DNA from: ATX-6F1 sp943369485
Lineage (GTDB): Bacteria > Cyanobacteriota > Cyanobacteriia > PCC-6307 > Cyanobiaceae
Assembly: GCA_943369485.1 (NCBI GenBank)
Contig: CALRNH020000010.1
Span: 85,889 to 149,888, forward strand
DNA length: 64,000 nucleotides
Direction: 5' to 3'
Of this stretch, positions 26,189 to 35,002 are shown piece after piece. The position numbers were made by a program, and so were the translations under genes. Below the pieces are notes generated by a model. It saw only the letters and a list, made by a program, of their open reading frames with translations, was not told the origin of the DNA and ran no database searches. Position 1 is the first letter of the stretch; each line of letters begins with the position of its first letter.

Positions 26189-27499
26189 CTAGCGGTAGTC
26201 CTGGGTCTGGATCTGGGGTAGGCGCGCCTCTGGTCTGATGAAACGGTCCATCTGGGCCTCGAAGAAACGGCGGTTCGCCATCAGGTGCTCCGGATCAGTG
26301 TCGTCGAGGGGGTAGAGAAGCGCACAGCGCAGGGCTTGAATCACGGCCGAGGTGACGTTGTACATGGAGCGCTGGAACGTGACCCCCAGCTGAATGAGGA
26401 TGTCGCCCTCGCCGCGCTTGTGCTGGTCATAGAGCTCGGTGAGGTAGGGCGGCAGGAAATGCAGCATGTCCTGCATCAGCAGCGTGGGGGGGATGCCTGC
26501 CGAGCCCACAGGGAAAACATCGGCATAGAGGATGCCGTAGTGAAAGTCGGCCTGTTCGGCTGGCACCTGGCCGGCCTGGGCGTTGTAACTCTTGGTGCCA
26601 CGGAAAGGCGCCGTGCGGTAGAAAACCGCCTCCACGTAGGGAAGCGCCGCTTCGTACAGCCAGGTGAAACCTTCGGATTTGGGGATGATCTCGAACATCT
26701 CCTCACCGATGTACACATGGTGGTAGATGGGCCGGCCGGCCACGGCGAAGATGCCGTTGACGAGAAAGTCCATGGCGTCAGGGACCCCTTTGAATCCACC
26801 TTCGTCGTAGATGTCACTCATCTCGAAGAAGACCGGTGCCATCACCTCCCAGAACAGGCCCAGGTTGGCGTAGTAGCTCATCTTGCGCACCTGCTCCAGG
26901 AACATCTCCGGGAACAGCTTGTACAAAGCGAGCATCAGGGGGTTGCCCTTGAAGTAGGCCTTGATCGCCCGGTCGGCGTTGGCCTTGTAGACGTCGGTTT
27001 CGAGGTAGTCGTAGAAGCGGCCGCCCATGCCCTGGTGCCAGAACATGGCATCCATGCAGGCCTCGGCGAACTCCATGTTGATGCGGTCGTGCCACAAATG
27101 ATGAAGAAGTTTGGACATCGAGCGGGTCTCGCCCTTGGCCATGAACTCCAGCAGCTCGGGGTGGGCTGTGGCCGGTCCACGCCAGATGCGCAGCTTGGAG
27201 TCGTCGCCGGCGTAGGAGTTGGGAAGGTCGAGGTACTCCTGGGAAGGGAAGTACTTGAAGGCTGGGAGTGGGTCAAGGAACACCCGCTCGGCGATGTAGA
27301 GCAGATCGCGCCAATAGAAATCCATCGGCACGGCGTAGGCCTTGTAGATGCCGATGATCTGCATCAGGTTTTCCGGCGTGTCCGGAAGCATCGAACCGCC
27401 TGCCTCCAGCCGGTGAATCACCTCGGCGTAGCGGTGCTGGGAGGGGGGAATCAGCGGTTGCGCCTTGGTTTCGGTAGCCGTGGCGATGGGTGGTGTCAT
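26189..27499 (-). CDS. cupA: CO2 hydration protein CupA (ChpY) of NDH-1MS
   Basis: The 436-residue protein is the longer Cup type. It is matched along its length by the second Cup protein at 48039, for example YHHVYIGEEMFEI versus the corresponding region, and shared YVEAVF, SYNAQA, YADVFP, GIPPTLLMQDM and RGEGD motifs. Cup proteins are thought to hydrate CO2 to bicarbonate vectorially, driven by NDH-1 electron flow. The N-terminal extension of about 55 residues and the neighbours ndhF3, ndhD3 and cupS identify it as CupA, of the inducible high-affinity system. Its ATG overlaps the stop of ndhD3 (ATGA). Confidence 0.94.
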   Translation of the reverse strand: MTPPIATATETKAQPLIPPSQHRYAEVIHRLEAGGSMLPDTPENLMQIIGIYKAYAVPMDFYWRDLLYIAERVFLDPLPAFKYFPSQEYLDLPNSYAGDDSKLRIWRGPATAHPELLEFMAKGETRSMSKLLHHLWHDRINMEFAEACMDAMFWHQGMGGRFYDYLETDVYKANADRAIKAYFKGNPLMLALYKLFPEMFLEQVRKMSYYANLGLFWEVMAPVFFEMSDIYDEGGFKGVPDAMDFLVNGIFAVAGRPIYHHVYIGEEMFEIIPKSEGFTWLYEAALPYVEAVFYRTAPFRGTKSYNAQAGQVPAEQADFHYGILYADVFPVGSAGIPPTLLMQDMLHFLPPYLTELYDQHKRGEGDILIQLGVTFQRSMYNVTSAVIQALRCALLYPLDDTDPEHLMANRRFFEAQMDRFIRPEARLPQIQTQDYR

Positions 27500-29076
27500 G
27501 AGGGCAGCGGCGGGGCGAACCCGGTCGAGACAACGCCGAGGGTGACCGGCGGGATGGTGACTGGTTTGAAGCTGGTGGGCGCCAGAGCGATGAGCCGAGC
27601 TTTGATCGGGGCGTCCGCCACGAGCGGAAGAAACGACTGCCTGCGCAGGGCCAGGCCGGAGGTGCCCTGCTCGCTCCAGCCCAAAAGCAAGGTGGGCCAG
27701 ACACCGCCGAGCAGCACCAGAAGGGTGAGCAGAACGGCGGGGAAGCGCTCGTACAAGGAGGTGGTGGGGTAGTCGACACGGTCGTTGTCGAGACGACCAA
27801 AGCCGACCCGGTTGAACAGGCGCACCGCATAGACCGCGGTAAGCCCCGAGGCCACCAGGCAGACGATGGTGGGCACGGGGAACGCGGTCCAGCTGCCCTC
27901 GAACATCAGAAACTCAGGAACGAATCCAGCCAGACCGGGGATTCCGGCGCTGGCCATCAGCGCCAGCAGCAACAGACCCATCGTGAAGGGGAGCCCTCGA
28001 TAGGGGTTCAAGAGGCCCGCCAGTTCGGGAATCAAGGTCGAGCCCGTCTTGCGCTCCACCAGGCCCACCAGATGGAAGAGCAAGGCCGCGATCATGCCCT
28101 GGGCCAGCAACTGGGCCACCACCCCCTGCAAGCTCAGCGGCGTGGCCGCGGCCAGGGCGAGGAAGAGCAGTCCCATGTGCCCCAGGGAGCCATAGGCCAC
28201 CAGCAGGCGCATGTCGCTCTGGCTGATGGCGTTGAGCGCTCCGTACACGGCGCTCACGGCACCCACGACGGCAATCCAGGGGGACCAGGCCATCCAGAGA
28301 TCCGGCAGAAAACCGATGCAGTAACGCAGCAGCCCATAGGCGCCAAGGATCGAGACGCTGCCGCTGAGCAGCATCGCGACCGGACTGGAGGCCTGGCTGT
28401 AGGCCAGGGGCTGCCAGCCATGGAGGGGCACGATCGGGAGCTTGAGACCAAAGGCCAGCAAGAGCAAGGCCAGGACCCAACCCGCCTGCTCAGGGGTCAG
28501 GGAGACCTGGGCGAGATCGCTGTAGGAGAAGCTGAAGCCGTTGGCATTCAGCCAGCCCAGTTGCAGCACGGCCGCCAGCAGGGCCAGGCCGGAAACGGCC
28601 CCATACATCAAGTAACGAATCGCCGCCACCGCCCGACGCGGCCCGCCCCAGACCGCCACCAGCAAGGTGGTGGGAATCAAGATCAGCTCGAAGGCCAGCA
28701 CGAACAACAGGGCGTTGCGGGCCAGAAATGAGCCCACCAGTCCCATATCCGTGGCCAGAACCAAGGTGAGGAAGAGCCTGGGCCGACTTTGATCGGGGGG
28801 CATCGACAGAATCGTGAGCCCCGTGATCAAGGCCGCGAGCACGACCAGGGCCAGGGAAATGCCATCAAGGCCCAGTTCCAGGGAGAGGCCGATCCGCGGC
28901 AGCCAGGCCTGGGTGAACTCCCTCGGGGGGCTGCCCCAGAGAAAGAGTCCCGCCAGAAGCAACTGACCAACGGCGCCGCCGACGCCAACGTTGCGCAACA
29001 GGGGTAGCCGGTCAGGAAGCACCCTCAGGATGACCGCCGCCAGCAGGGGCAGGAACAGAAGCAGTAAGAGGTCCAT
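27496..29076 (-). CDS. ndhD3: NDH-1 subunit NdhD3 (CO2-uptake form)
   Basis: This 526-residue proton-pumping membrane subunit of the NDH-1MS complex is about 14 helices long. Recognisable parts are LFVLAFELILIPTTLLVAVWGG (shown in part: FELILIPTTLLV), PLHGWQPLAYSQASSPV, SQSDMRLLVAYGSLGHMG and AGIPGLAGFVPEF. The start ATG at 29076 overlaps the TGA of ndhF3, and its own stop overlaps the cupA start. The three genes are thus translationally coupled. The '3' designation is based on the cupA-cupS context and not on sequence alone. Confidence 0.93.
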   Translation of the reverse strand: MDLLLLLFLPLLAAVILRVLPDRLPLLRNVGVGGAVGQLLLAGLFLWGSPPREFTQAWLPRIGLSLELGLDGISLALVVLAALITGLTILSMPPDQSRPRLFLTLVLATDMGLVGSFLARNALLFVLAFELILIPTTLLVAVWGGPRRAVAAIRYLMYGAVSGLALLAAVLQLGWLNANGFSFSYSDLAQVSLTPEQAGWVLALLLLAFGLKLPIVPLHGWQPLAYSQASSPVAMLLSGSVSILGAYGLLRYCIGFLPDLWMAWSPWIAVVGAVSAVYGALNAISQSDMRLLVAYGSLGHMGLLFLALAAATPLSLQGVVAQLLAQGMIAALLFHLVGLVERKTGSTLIPELAGLLNPYRGLPFTMGLLLLALMASAGIPGLAGFVPEFLMFEGSWTAFPVPTIVCLVASGLTAVYAVRLFNRVGFGRLDNDRVDYPTTSLYERFPAVLLTLLVLLGGVWPTLLLGWSEQGTSGLALRRQSFLPLVADAPIKARLIALAPTSFKPVTIPPVTLGVVSTGFAPPLPS

Positions 29077-30962
29077 CAGGGGATCAGCGCGACGGGCGCG
29101 GGGCTGCGGTTGATCACCAGCCAAATGGCCATCACCAGCACACCGATGAGCAGGGTGAGGGCATAGGTCTGGGTGCGGCCGGAGGTGGTGAAGCTGAGAC
29201 GGCGGGCGCCCTGCAGGGCCACTGCGCCGGTGGCGCCGCTGAAACCATCCACCAGCCGGTTATCGGACCAGGAGCTCAGGCGTGCCAGCACGAGCACCAG
29301 AGCCACCACGGTGCGGTGGTAGAAGGCCTCGGTGTTCAGGTCGTGGGCCAGCCAGTGCTGGAGACCACCGAGGCCGGAGGGCAGCTGGGCCATGGGGTGG
29401 GGCCGCAGGTAGAAGACCGCCGAGAGGCCCCCACCCAGGAGGGTGGACAGCAGAAGAGGAAGCGCCTGGTGACCCCAGCCCAGCAGAAGCTCAGGGGTGT
29501 ACACACCGAAGTGGACCAGCAGCATCGGCAGGTGCAGCACCAGACCCATCAACAGCAAGGTGGGGAGCACCAACAGCCAAAGGACTTCGGCCGAGCGCAC
29601 CGTGAACACACTCGGCTGACCGGCCCAGATCAGCCCGAACATCCGCACCAGCCCGGCTGCGATCAGGGCATTCGTGACCAGCACCAGACCCCCGAGCAGA
29701 CCTGGCTGGGGACTGTCGAAGGCCAGCTCCAGCAATTCCCGAAGCGCCGGAAAGGCACCGAAAGGTGGCAGGGCCATGAGGCCCGCGGCGCCGGTGAGGA
29801 AGGCGAGCCCCACCAATGGGCGCCGACTCCAGAGACCGCCGAGCTGGGTCAGGTCCTGGGTGACGTTGCTGACCAGGACCGTGCCGACGGCCATGAGCAC
29901 CAGGGCCATGGGCAACGGATAGACCAGCAGCAGATGACCGGCCACCATGGGGCCGCCCAGTCCGACCGCCACGAACAGCAGACCCATCCAGCTGCTGACC
30001 AGGAAAGACAGCGCTCGTTTGATGTCGATCTGGGCCAGGGCGATCAGGGCCCCCACCACGGCCGTCGTGCCGCCCACAACCACCAGGACGCCGTTCACCA
30101 GCGGGCTGAGGGCCAACAGGGGCTGAAGTCGCAGCAACAGCCAAGCCCCCCCCGCCACCACAACTGAATTGCGCAACACAGTGGAGGGCATCGGACCCTC
30201 CATGGCTTCATCGAGCCAGAGGTGCAGCGGAATCTGGGCACACTTGCCCATGGGGCCGGCAATCAGCGCCAGCAGGATCAATTGAAAGCTCGCCGGCAGG
30301 CTGCCGTCGGCCCCCTGCTGGGCAGCCCACACGGCCAGCTGCTCGAAGTTCCAGGTTCCAGTCACCGGCAGGATCGCCACCAGCCCCGCCAGCAGAATCA
30401 GGTCGCCGATGCGCTTGGTCAGGAAGGCGTCGCGTGCCCCCTTGACCACCAAGCTCTGGTTGTACCAGGTGCCGACGATCAGGTAGGTGCCCAGGGTGAG
30501 CAGCTCCAGGAGCACATAGCTGAAGAAGAGAGAGTCAGTGAGCAGCAGGGCGCAGAGGCCGGCCTCGAAGAAGCTCAGGGAGCCGAAGAAACGCGGCCAG
30601 CCCCAATCCATCTCCAGGTAGCCGATGGCATAGATCTGAGCCAGAACGTGCAGCCCGGTCACGAACAGGATCGCCACCAGGGCGGCCTGGCTGACACTGC
30701 CATCGAAGCCAATGCGCAGACCTGCGGTGTTGAGCCAGGTCCAGCCGAAATGAATCGGCAGCGCCTCGGGATGGGCGTTGGCCCCGAACAGGGCCAGGAG
30801 GCTGTGGCCGAAGGCCACGCTGACCATGGTCAGGTTGATGTATCCGCAGGGACGTGGTCCGGTCTTCCAGATCAGACCGGGTGACCAGGCAAGCGAGGCG
30901 AGGGCGGCTAGCAGCGGGTAGAGGGGTACCAGCCAGGCCGTCTCGGTGAAAAAGACGGTCAT
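29076..30962 (-). CDS. ndhF3: NDH-1 subunit NdhF3 (CO2-uptake form)
   Basis: The 628-residue NdhF/NuoL-type antiporter-like subunit has the motifs ELLTLGTYLIVGTWYNQ, DAFLTKRIGDL, GPMGKCAQIPLHLWLDEAMEGPMPS (shown in part: CAQIPLHLWLDEAMEG), and DIKRALSFLVSSWMG. It forms the distal membrane arm of NDH-1MS with NdhD3. I take the ATG at 30962; a TTG one codon earlier is also in frame. It heads the minus-strand operon ndhF3-ndhD3-cupA-cupS-DUF2062, divergent from an antiporter gene. The 166-base spacer must carry the CO2-responsive promoter. Confidence 0.93.
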   Translation of the reverse strand: MTVFFTETAWLVPLYPLLAALASLAWSPGLIWKTGPRPCGYINLTMVSVAFGHSLLALFGANAHPEALPIHFGWTWLNTAGLRIGFDGSVSQAALVAILFVTGLHVLAQIYAIGYLEMDWGWPRFFGSLSFFEAGLCALLLTDSLFFSYVLLELLTLGTYLIVGTWYNQSLVVKGARDAFLTKRIGDLILLAGLVAILPVTGTWNFEQLAVWAAQQGADGSLPASFQLILLALIAGPMGKCAQIPLHLWLDEAMEGPMPSTVLRNSVVVAGGAWLLLRLQPLLALSPLVNGVLVVVGGTTAVVGALIALAQIDIKRALSFLVSSWMGLLFVAVGLGGPMVAGHLLLVYPLPMALVLMAVGTVLVSNVTQDLTQLGGLWSRRPLVGLAFLTGAAGLMALPPFGAFPALRELLELAFDSPQPGLLGGLVLVTNALIAAGLVRMFGLIWAGQPSVFTVRSAEVLWLLVLPTLLLMGLVLHLPMLLVHFGVYTPELLLGWGHQALPLLLSTLLGGGLSAVFYLRPHPMAQLPSGLGGLQHWLAHDLNTEAFYHRTVVALVLVLARLSSWSDNRLVDGFSGATGAVALQGARRLSFTTSGRTQTYALTLLIGVLVMAIWLVINRSPAPVALIP

Positions 30963-31128
30963 CAAGGGAGCGAGCGAAGGTCACCGCATTCGGTGGTGCG
31001 AACACTAAAAACGGCGGCGAGTGTTTGGGTGTGAATTGGCAACGGCGTTGCCTATCGGTCAACCAAGTGCTGATTATCGCCCCGGCTGGTTAGGGTCCGC
31101 GGCGGCCTTTGCGAACTGCCATCAGCCC
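30963..31128. promoter_or_regulatory. Divergent regulatory region between ndhF3 and the antiporter gene
   Basis: This 166-base spacer is divergent between the NDH-1MS operon and the antiporter gene and must hold their promoters. It contains a perfect palindrome GGCAAC-GGC-GTTGCC at 31038-31052, flanked by TT and TA. This could be an operator for a LysR-type regulator (CcmR/NdhR or CmpR class), but it does not match a consensus that I can state with certainty. No individual promoter boxes are called. Confidence 0.4.
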
Positions 31129-32328
31129 ATGGCCTCCCCCTCGGTGCTGATGAGCCTTCTCGCCCTGCTGCTGGCGGTCGTGGTGGCCAGGCGTCTGCAA
31201 GGTCTGCTGGGCAGCGCCGCCCTGCCGGCCATTCTGCTGGAACTCTCGGTCGGTTTCCTGCTCGGCAACACCGTTCTGGCCTACGAACGCCTGAACGGTG
31301 TGTCGGGCATCGCGGAACTGGGGGTCATCAGCCTGTTCTTTCTGGTCGGCCTGGAAACCAGAGGCGATCTGCTGGCCGATCACCGCGGCGCCATCTTGCG
31401 CACGGTGCTGATCAGCAGCCTGGCGCCGCTGCTGTTCTTTGTGCCGCTGAAGGCGCTCACCGGCGCCAGCGACGGACAGGTGCTGCTGTTCCTGGCGGTG
31501 GTAGCCGCCACAGGAACCGGCGTAACCCTGCGCACCCTGCGCAGCCTGGGGGCGATGGCCACCCCCTCGGCGCGGCTGCTGGTGGGTGTTTCGGTGCTTG
31601 ATGATCTGCCCGCAGTGGGCCTGCTGGCCCTGGCCACGGTCGTGGCACGGGGATCCGGCGTTGGCAGCAGCGGAGCAGGTCCGCTGGCGGCCGGCGGCCC
31701 CTTCGCCCCCGGCGGACTGGGCTGGATCGCTGTCGGACTGGCCCTGGCCGGCCTGAGCTTTCAGCTGGTGAAGGCCTGGGTGCAGCGCTACGGCCCAAGG
31801 AAGCTGGGCCCGTTTGCACTGGTTCTGCTGATGATCTGCAGTGCCGCTGTAGGCGAAGCGCTTGGACTCACGGGCCTGCTTGGAGCCCTGTTCGGAGGGA
31901 TGCTGCTGGCACGGATCAGCCCGCCTGATGCCTCCGTGGAAGACAACCTGGTGGTGTTCTCCGATGTGTTCGTGCCGCTCTACTTCGTGACCGTGGGCAT
32001 GCGGGTGAAGCTGGAATCCCTGCTCAGCCCGGCCGCCTGGCAACTGGCTGGCCTGCTGATCGCCATGGCCCTGATCAGCAAACTTCTCTGTTGGTATGGC
32101 GTCGGCAAGACAGCCCGTTCCCAGGGCGTTGATCCCTGGACCGTGGTGTTCGGCTTGATCCCGCGCGGTCTGCCGGGACTGGTGTTCGCCGGCGCTGCCC
32201 TCAAGGCTGGTCTGATCGATGACAGCGCCTTTTCGGCCCTGGTGATCATGGTCACCACCACCACCGTGCTGGGGCTGTTCCTACTCAACCGCCGCGTTCA
32301 GAGCCTGCGGCGGAAGGCATCGCCGTAG
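31129..32328 (+). CDS. Cation/proton antiporter, CPA2 family
   Basis: The 399-residue membrane protein has about 12 helices. Typical CPA2 features are LEFLVGLETR-like (here LFFLVGLETRGDL), an early PAILLELSVGFLLG, ATGTGVTLRTLRSLG, VSVLDDLPAVGLL with an acidic pair expected in ion translocation, and FGLIPRGLPGLVFAGAALKAG. It most likely exchanges Na+ or K+ for H+. The ATG at 31129 begins just before the first helix; the in-frame stretch upstream from 31021 lies in the promoter region. Its neighbours are the NDH-1MS operon and the carboxysome cluster, so a role in ion balance for Na+-dependent bicarbonate uptake (SbtA) is a reasonable inference. Confidence 0.85.
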   Translation: MASPSVLMSLLALLLAVVVARRLQGLLGSAALPAILLELSVGFLLGNTVLAYERLNGVSGIAELGVISLFFLVGLETRGDLLADHRGAILRTVLISSLAPLLFFVPLKALTGASDGQVLLFLAVVAATGTGVTLRTLRSLGAMATPSARLLVGVSVLDDLPAVGLLALATVVARGSGVGSSGAGPLAAGGPFAPGGLGWIAVGLALAGLSFQLVKAWVQRYGPRKLGPFALVLLMICSAAVGEALGLTGLLGALFGGMLLARISPPDASVEDNLVVFSDVFVPLYFVTVGMRVKLESLLSPAAWQLAGLLIAMALISKLLCWYGVGKTARSQGVDPWTVVFGLIPRGLPGLVFAGAALKAGLIDDSAFSALVIMVTTTTVLGLFLLNRRVQSLRRKASP

Positions 32329-32741
32329 GAACTGCGCTCGGCGTCAGCGTTGCTGCGGCTCAGCTTCCAGACATTGCGGCTGAGCCGGCGGGCCACCAGG
32401 CCAGCCCGCTCCACGAAGCCCGATCCGGGCCTGGCCCCGAGCAGCAGGCTCACCTCGGCCGTACTCAAGGGGGCACCGGTGCGGATGGCCAGGTCAGTGA
32501 GCTCAAGGCGTTGGCGCAGGGCCGCGGCATCCAGCTGGCCCTCATCGCCACCGTCGTTCCAGACCAGAGGAGCCTCGCTGGCGTTGGCCCCGAGGCGCCG
32601 CATCAACCCCAGACCGATGAAGGCGAGGGCCTGCTCTGGTTTGACGCCCTGGTCGACGGCCTGGGCAATCCAGTCGGAGAACGTGACGCTCTCCGTTTCA
32701 GAGCGGAGCGGCTGGGTCGGGATCGTGTGTTTCGTGGCCAC
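32298..32741 (-). CDS. Hypothetical protein in the CCM island
   Basis: The 147-residue product was not recognised. The GTG at 32741 gives the start MATKHTIPTQPLRSE. The frame is open upstream to 32846, but that part overlaps the next gene. The protein looks cytoplasmic and helical, with FSDWIAQAVDQGVKPEQALAFIG, a LxGARPGSGF segment near residue 100 that could be a helix-turn-helix-like turn, and a basic C-terminal end RRLSRNVWKLSR. It overlaps the 3' end of the convergent antiporter gene by 31 bases. The neighbouring small gene and csoS1D suggest a role linked to carbon acquisition, but no function is assigned. Confidence 0.7.
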   Translation of the reverse strand: MATKHTIPTQPLRSETESVTFSDWIAQAVDQGVKPEQALAFIGLGLMRRLGANASEAPLVWNDGGDEGQLDAAALRQRLELTDLAIRTGAPLSTAEVSLLLGARPGSGFVERAGLVARRLSRNVWKLSRSNADAERSSYGDAFRRRL

Positions 32742-32806
32742 GGAAGGTTCCACAGGGTGCCTGGGCGGAAGGTACCCGCTTCGGCCGCTGGCGCAAGGGG
32801 TCGCCC

Positions 32807-33109
32807 TCAGCTGCGACGCAACCAGCCGGGCGCGCCACTGAACCACTCCCCGATGTCCCCGGGATCGTCCGAGTGCGGGTTGCCTGGTTCCAGCTCCCCC
32901 AGATCGACATCCGCCAGCAGCCGGTCGAGTCCAGCCTGGGGATCCCCCACCAGCTGACGGCGCCTGGCCCGCCGCAGCCAGCTGGCCACGCTCTGGTCAC
33001 GGTCGGCGAACTTCTGCAGATAGATGCGCTCGCCGAGGGAAACGGGTTGGTCGTTGCCGATGCGCTCGATGATCGCCTGCAGGCGCAGGCGGGTGGCGGA
33101 CCTGAGCAT
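32807..33109 (-). CDS. Hypothetical protein upstream of csoS1D
   Basis: The 100-residue protein was not assigned a function. It starts MLRSATRLRLQAIIERI and has GERIYLQKFADRDQSVASWLRRARRRQL, a helical, basic stretch, then an acidic linker, and a conserved-looking end GEWFSGAPGWLRRS. I believe similar short proteins occur near csoS1D in other alpha-cyanobacteria, but this is from memory. It lies 65 bases upstream of the preceding unknown gene and is divergent from csoS1D, with a 171-base spacer. RNA or protein binding is possible given the basic helix. Confidence 0.7.
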   Translation of the reverse strand: MLRSATRLRLQAIIERIGNDQPVSLGERIYLQKFADRDQSVASWLRRARRRQLVGDPQAGLDRLLADVDLGELEPGNPHSDDPGDIGEWFSGAPGWLRRS

Positions 33110-33280
33110 GGAAACAGACGCCGGGGATGACTCTTGATAGCGACGGCCCCGGGGGCCGTCGTGTCGATGGGTACCGTTTGACCCGCCGGCGTCATTGGGT
33201 CCCGTGCGGGGCGCAAGTTAAGATCGCCCCCAGCTCCTTGCCCATGGCCTGACGAGCGGCAATCCCAGCCCCCGGAGCCA

Positions 33281-34066
33281 TTGGATCGTCTCTCCAGACT
33301 CGACGACCAGCGGCGGCGACGGCCCAGTCCACCCAGCGGTGCCACGCCGATCACCGGCACCCAGATCGACATCGAGTCCAGCGGCCCAAGCTGCGTCACG
33401 ATCACCACCGACAGCGAAGGCCACCGCCTTGCCAACAGCAGCGGTGCGGTTCAGTCGATTCAGCTGCGCACCTACGTCTTCATCGACTCCCTGCAGCCTC
33501 AACTGGCCGCCTACATGGGCACGGTGTCCCAGGGGTTCCTGCCGATCCCCGGCGATGCCTGCCTCTGGCTTGAGGTGTCCCCCGGCATGGCCGTGCACCG
33601 TGTCACCGACATCGCCCTCAAGGCCAGTACCGTGCGCCTGGGGCAGATGGTGGTGGAGCGCGCCTTCGGCTCTCTGGCGCTCTATCACCGCGACCAGAGC
33701 AATGTCCGCCACTCCGGCCAGGTGGTTCTGGAGGCGATCGGCAGCAGCATCGATCGCCGCAACAACTGCCACGTGAGCTGGACGGAGATCATCCGGGCGA
33801 TCACCCCCGACCATGCGGTGCTGATCAACCGTCAGAACCGCCGCGGTTCGATGATCCAGGCCGGGATGAGCATGTTCATCCTCGAAACCGAACCCGCCGG
33901 CTACGTACTGATCGCCGCCAATGACGCCGAGAAGGCCGCCAACATCACGGTTGTCGATGTCAAGGCGGTCGGTGCTTTCGGCCGACTCATCCTCGCCGGC
34001 CGGGAAGGAGACGTGGAAGAGGCGGCGGCCGCGGCCATGCGCGCCGTGGCCCAGATCAACGCCTGA
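33281..34066 (+). CDS. csoS1D: CsoS1D, tandem-domain (BMC-T) carboxysome shell protein
   Basis: The 261-residue protein contains two fused BMC domains, the second having GSMIQAGMSMFILETEPAGYV and DVKAVGAFGRLILAGREGDVEEAA. This fits CsoS1D, which forms stacked pseudohexamers with gated pores in the alpha-carboxysome shell and may pass larger metabolites such as RuBP. The start is a TTG at 33281, preceded by CGGAG; no ATG is available in frame nearby. The first 35 residues form an Arg/Pro-rich extension. The gene is about 2.5 kb upstream of csoS1, as in other alpha-cyanobacteria where csoS1D is separate from the main operon. Its 3' end overlaps rdgB by 11 bases. Confidence 0.93.
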   Translation: MDRLSRLDDQRRRRPSPPSGATPITGTQIDIESSGPSCVTITTDSEGHRLANSSGAVQSIQLRTYVFIDSLQPQLAAYMGTVSQGFLPIPGDACLWLEVSPGMAVHRVTDIALKASTVRLGQMVVERAFGSLALYHRDQSNVRHSGQVVLEAIGSSIDRRNNCHVSWTEIIRAITPDHAVLINRQNRRGSMIQAGMSMFILETEPAGYVLIAANDAEKAANITVVDVKAVGAFGRLILAGREGDVEEAAAAAMRAVAQINA

Positions 34067-34667
34067 GCGGCACCTCCAGCAAACTTAAAAGCGCTGGGGC
34101 CAGGCTCCGGGCCGCTTTTCCACGGCTGCCGAGCCGATCCTTCTGGTAGCTGGACATCTGGGCGTAGGTCAGCCCCGCCTCGCGCACCCAGAACAGCGGG
34201 TCATAACCACCACCCTCACCCCGGGGCGCCGTGAGGATCTCGCCGCGACAGACCCCCTGGGCCTCGAGCACCGTGGTTCCAGAGGGGTCGGCCAGGGCCA
34301 TGGCGCTGTTGAAGCTGGCACTGCGGTAAGGGGTATCCCCCAGGTCCCGCAGCAACCGCGCCAGCCGTTCGGGATCGCTGGAGGCATAGCGGGCGGAGTA
34401 AAGGCCAGGGGCACCGCCGAGGCCATCCACCTCCAGGCCGGAATCATCCGCCAAGGCCCACTGGCCCGTGAGCCGGGCCACGGTTTCGGCCTTCAGCCGG
34501 GCGTTCTCCGCATAGCTGGCACCGGTTTCCTCGATCTCCAGACCCTCGGGCTGGGGGCGCACATCGAGATGCAGGCCTTCGAGCATGGCGCCGATCTCAG
34601 CCACCTTGCTGGGGTTTCCGCTGGCGATCACCAGCACCGGCCGGGGAGCCGAACGATCAGCGAACAC
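34056..34667 (-). CDS. rdgB: Non-canonical purine NTP pyrophosphatase (RdgB/HAM1)
   Basis: The enzyme removes ITP, XTP and dITP from the nucleotide pool. Family motifs are VIASGNPSKVAEI, EETGASYAENARLKAE, ALADDSGLEVDGLGGAPGLYSARYA (shown in part: ADDSGLEVDGLGG), and GGYDPLFWV. The GTG at 34667 gives 203 residues, close to the normal 190-205; a GTG at 34637 would be slightly shorter. Frames extending to 34826 add no family sequence. Convergent with csoS1D and overlapping it by 11 bases. The association of HAM1 with csoS1D recurs in other alpha-cyanobacteria but has no evident mechanistic reason. Confidence 0.93.
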   Translation of the reverse strand: MFADRSAPRPVLVIASGNPSKVAEIGAMLEGLHLDVRPQPEGLEIEETGASYAENARLKAETVARLTGQWALADDSGLEVDGLGGAPGLYSARYASSDPERLARLLRDLGDTPYRSASFNSAMALADPSGTTVLEAQGVCRGEILTAPRGEGGGYDPLFWVREAGLTYAQMSSYQKDRLGSRGKAARSLAPALLSLLEVPLRR

Positions 34668-34908
34668 ACCCAAGGACAACCGGATCGTGCAGGGGCCATT
34701 CTCCGCCACGACCCCCCAGGCGAAGGGCTGCAACGGCAAAGCCATGGCCGAGCCCCAAAGGCCGTCCACCAAGGGGCCAGGTGAGCGAGGACACGACCCC
34801 GGAACCAAGACACCGGTTCCAAACATTTGACGTCAAGGCCATCGAGCGGAGCCTGGTTGTTCGACGTTTCGGCGACGTCGGACTGACTGGGCTCCATGGG
34901 ATGGGCTG

Positions 34909-34927
34909 CCGAGGATGGGCTCCTCGG
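34909..34927 (+). repeat. Perfect 7-base hairpin in the sbtA leader
   Basis: CCGAGGA (34909-34915), loop TGGGC, and TCCTCGG (34921-34927) form a perfect 7-base-pair stem with a 5-base loop. Confidence 0.55.
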
Positions 34928-34978
34928 GAGGCACGGTTCCGTTGACCATCTGAGGATCGAACAACCCCATGGGTTCCA

Positions 34979-35002
34979 AGGGGCCCTCGGGCCCTTGCTT
35001 TT
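34979..35002 (+). terminator. Terminator-like hairpin 75 bases before sbtA
   Basis: AAGGGGCCC and GGGCCCTT form a G+C-rich stem with one bulged G, followed by TGCTTTTA. The T-run marks transcription in the plus direction. It is oriented as if it ends a transcript that starts within the sbtA leader, so it could be a premature terminator (attenuator) or the end of a small RNA. Confidence 0.45.

Noticed and set aside
29316..30167. Plus-strand open frame of 283 codons antisense to ndhF3
   Set aside because: Gln/His-rich mirror frame of a membrane protein gene; not credible.
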